DNA from: Moritella sp. 24 | GTDB taxonomy: Bacteria > Pseudomonadota > Gammaproteobacteria > Enterobacterales > Moritellaceae | Reading direction: 5' to 3' | DNA: 64,000 nt | Assembly: GCF_018219155.1 (NCBI RefSeq) | Contig: NZ_CP056123.1 | Span: 2,985,505-3,049,504, forward strand | Part shown: in pieces, positions 63,007 to 64,000 of the stretch | Position numbering within the stretch: the first letter of the stretch is position 1 | How the letters are laid out: each line of letters starts with the position of its first letter | Notes under the pieces: generated by a model | Told to the model about the DNA's origin: nothing | Seen by the model: only the letters and a program-made list of their open reading frames with translations | The model's database searches: none | Program-made: the position numbers and the translations under genes

Positions 63007-63933
63007 ATGTCAGTAAGTCCTAGAAATATCCCCACATACTGCCGTTATCGTGCCGTAATCCATAGCAAAGTGATGGTTGCTGACTATTATTCAGATAGTC
63101 AGTATCGAAATCGGATAACGCTCATGAGTAACTACGTCAATACCGTGATTTTATTAGTTTGTGCCACTAACTCTGGACAACTAAGTGCCAACGAACAAGG
63201 GTTGGGTAATAATCAACACTCTGAAAATGAGCTGTTAGTGGGTACTGTATGTCCTGTCAATTCAACAACCTCCGGCATTGCTAATAAATCGATGGGTATT
63301 TTGGCTTTTTCTCAACACTGGTTTCATGATGGTGGCAGCAATGCGAGCTATCAAGCGCGTGACAATGCTACTGGCGTGGGCATTGAAATTCATTTTCTTG
63401 CAAATGACAATGGCTTTATAAAAGGTAAAAATGTGGCTGACTGTCAGCAGTATCGTATCATTCAGCTGCGCCAAACCAATATTAAACATCTCATCAATGA
63501 ACTGCCTGTGCAAATCGATATTCCAGATACATTTACACTCCCTTTTTATGATAATCACACACTAGAGCACGGTCATGGTATGCATCAAACGCCCAAAGAT
63601 AACCAAGATAAACCGTGGACAAAACCTGTCATGCGCGCGTCATCTGTTGCAATTTATGATACACCTTATGTATCTGATGCTTATGGCACTGAAGGCGAAG
63701 ATATACAGGTAACATTTGAAACCTGCGTCGTTTGTCAGCGTGAGCAGCAATATGACCAATTACTTTCTTGTGGTACATGGGGGTTTCGTCGTGATTATTT
63801 GGGGGGAATGACAGGATGGACTGAGCCAGAGTTTATTCCGGTGCAATGTGCAACACAACCCAGTCCTCAATACCTGACAACGTTAGATAACTCAGCACGT
63901 ATTGACTACAACTACTGGCTAGACTGGCGTTAA
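63007..63933 (+). CDS. Exported or envelope protein of unknown function, Cys-containing
   Basis: Protein of up to 308 residues. A hydrophobic segment at about 40-62 (NYVNTVILLVCATNSGQLSA) may be a signal peptide if translation starts at the ATG at 63124 or one codon region before it, so the true start is uncertain; GAGT(ATG) at 63007 has only a weak AAGAG ribosome site. The mature part has eight or so Cys, including a C-x2-C (ETCVVCQREQ), and aromatic strands (GTWGFRRDYLGGMTGWTEPE). I do not recognise a family, and no neighbour on the plus strand helps. It could be a secreted disulphide-rich protein. Confidence 0.65.
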   Translation: MSVSPRNIPTYCRYRAVIHSKVMVADYYSDSQYRNRITLMSNYVNTVILLVCATNSGQLSANEQGLGNNQHSENELLVGTVCPVNSTTSGIANKSMGILAFSQHWFHDGGSNASYQARDNATGVGIEIHFLANDNGFIKGKNVADCQQYRIIQLRQTNIKHLINELPVQIDIPDTFTLPFYDNHTLEHGHGMHQTPKDNQDKPWTKPVMRASSVAIYDTPYVSDAYGTEGEDIQVTFETCVVCQREQQYDQLLSCGTWGFRRDYLGGMTGWTEPEFIPVQCATQPSPQYLTTLDNSARIDYNYWLDWR

Positions 63934-63966
63934 ATAGAACGGAGATAACTGAATTGGTTACGAGAT

Positions 63967-64000
63967 AAATAGGTGACTAAATAGATGACTAAATAGGTAA
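63967..64000. repeat. 12-bp tandem repeat at the window edge
   Basis: AAATAGGTGACT (63967-63978), AAATAGATGACT (63979-63990) and AAATAGGTAA (63991-64000, cut by the window end). About 2.8 copies are visible, and the array may continue beyond the window. Confidence 0.75.

Noticed and set aside
1-64000. CRISPR arrays, tRNA or rRNA genes, insertion sequences, prophage
   Set aside because: No spaced direct-repeat array, clover-leaf with CCA end, rRNA segment, transposase or phage gene could be found by reading both strands.

Overview
The window reads as chromosomal DNA of a low-GC marine gammaproteobacterium. This is inferred from the gene families (CitA-type sensor kinase, ACR3/ArsJ arsenic operon, YnjBCD, complete Tad pilus locus, TcyP, LpxL-type acyltransferase, ArcA- and CRP-like sites) and from AT-rich intergenic DNA. 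It would fit the Moritella/Psychromonas/Shewanella neighbourhood, but no rRNA or tRNA lies in the window and the genus is not proven. Gene density is high and I see no prophage, insertion sequence, integrase or CRISPR array.

Layout. 1-5325: a tripartite tricarboxylate transporter operon (tctC, cut by the window edge, then tctB and tctA) converging on its likely two-component regulators (CitB/DcuR-type response regulator and CitA/DcuS-type kinase). 5442-16984: single-gene units, namely LysR regulators, a CHASE-GGDEF cyclase, a CPA1 antiporter with a small repeat-containing partner, a 2OG-Fe(II) dioxygenase, an NTF2-fold protein and a tautomerase around a LysR gene, an MscS channel, an EamA exporter and a DUF218 protein. 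17068-22644: a CPA2 antiporter, then arsR-acr3-gapdh-arsJ. 22690-30075: an ASCH protein, a beta-lactamase-fold hydrolase, an alpha/beta hydrolase, and ynjB-ynjC-ynjD-ynjF. 30099-32276: a MarR/cytochrome b operon divergent from a cytochrome c'-like gene and a four-helix membrane protein, with an elaborate palindromic region between them. 32415-46388: small lipoprotein, lone RibD-type deaminase, LpxL-like acyltransferase, M14 peptidase, secreted protein, frameshifted ybiI-type zinc-finger gene, large repeat lipoprotein, ackA, outer-membrane barrel, tcyP, and a GAF-GGDEF-EAL protein. 46739-49021: two unrecognised genes. 49085-60594: a complete Tad/Flp pilus operon on the minus strand, from flp through tadG to an OmpA-type gene, with a LysR regulator just upstream. 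62100-63933: two unrecognised exported proteins.

How the parts work together. The tct genes and kinase pair form a carboxylate sensing and uptake unit. The ars operon has two arms: ACR3 for arsenite, and GAPDH plus ArsJ for arsenate converted to 1-arseno-3-phosphoglycerate. The Tad genes are tightly overlapped (ATGA and TAATG junctions) and build an adhesive pilus.

The observations I rate highest are the MarR/cytochrome b/cytochrome c'-like module with interlaced inverted repeats; a four-copy helically phased GTTAA array resembling an ArcA site; a one-base frameshift removing the second CxxC of a YbiI-type zinc finger; a 15-bp tandem repeat coding a five-residue repeat inside a small protein beside an antiporter; and several iterated operator-like repeats next to LysR and ArsR genes. 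No wholly new multi-gene system can be demonstrated from sequence alone. All family assignments rest on reading motifs by eye.
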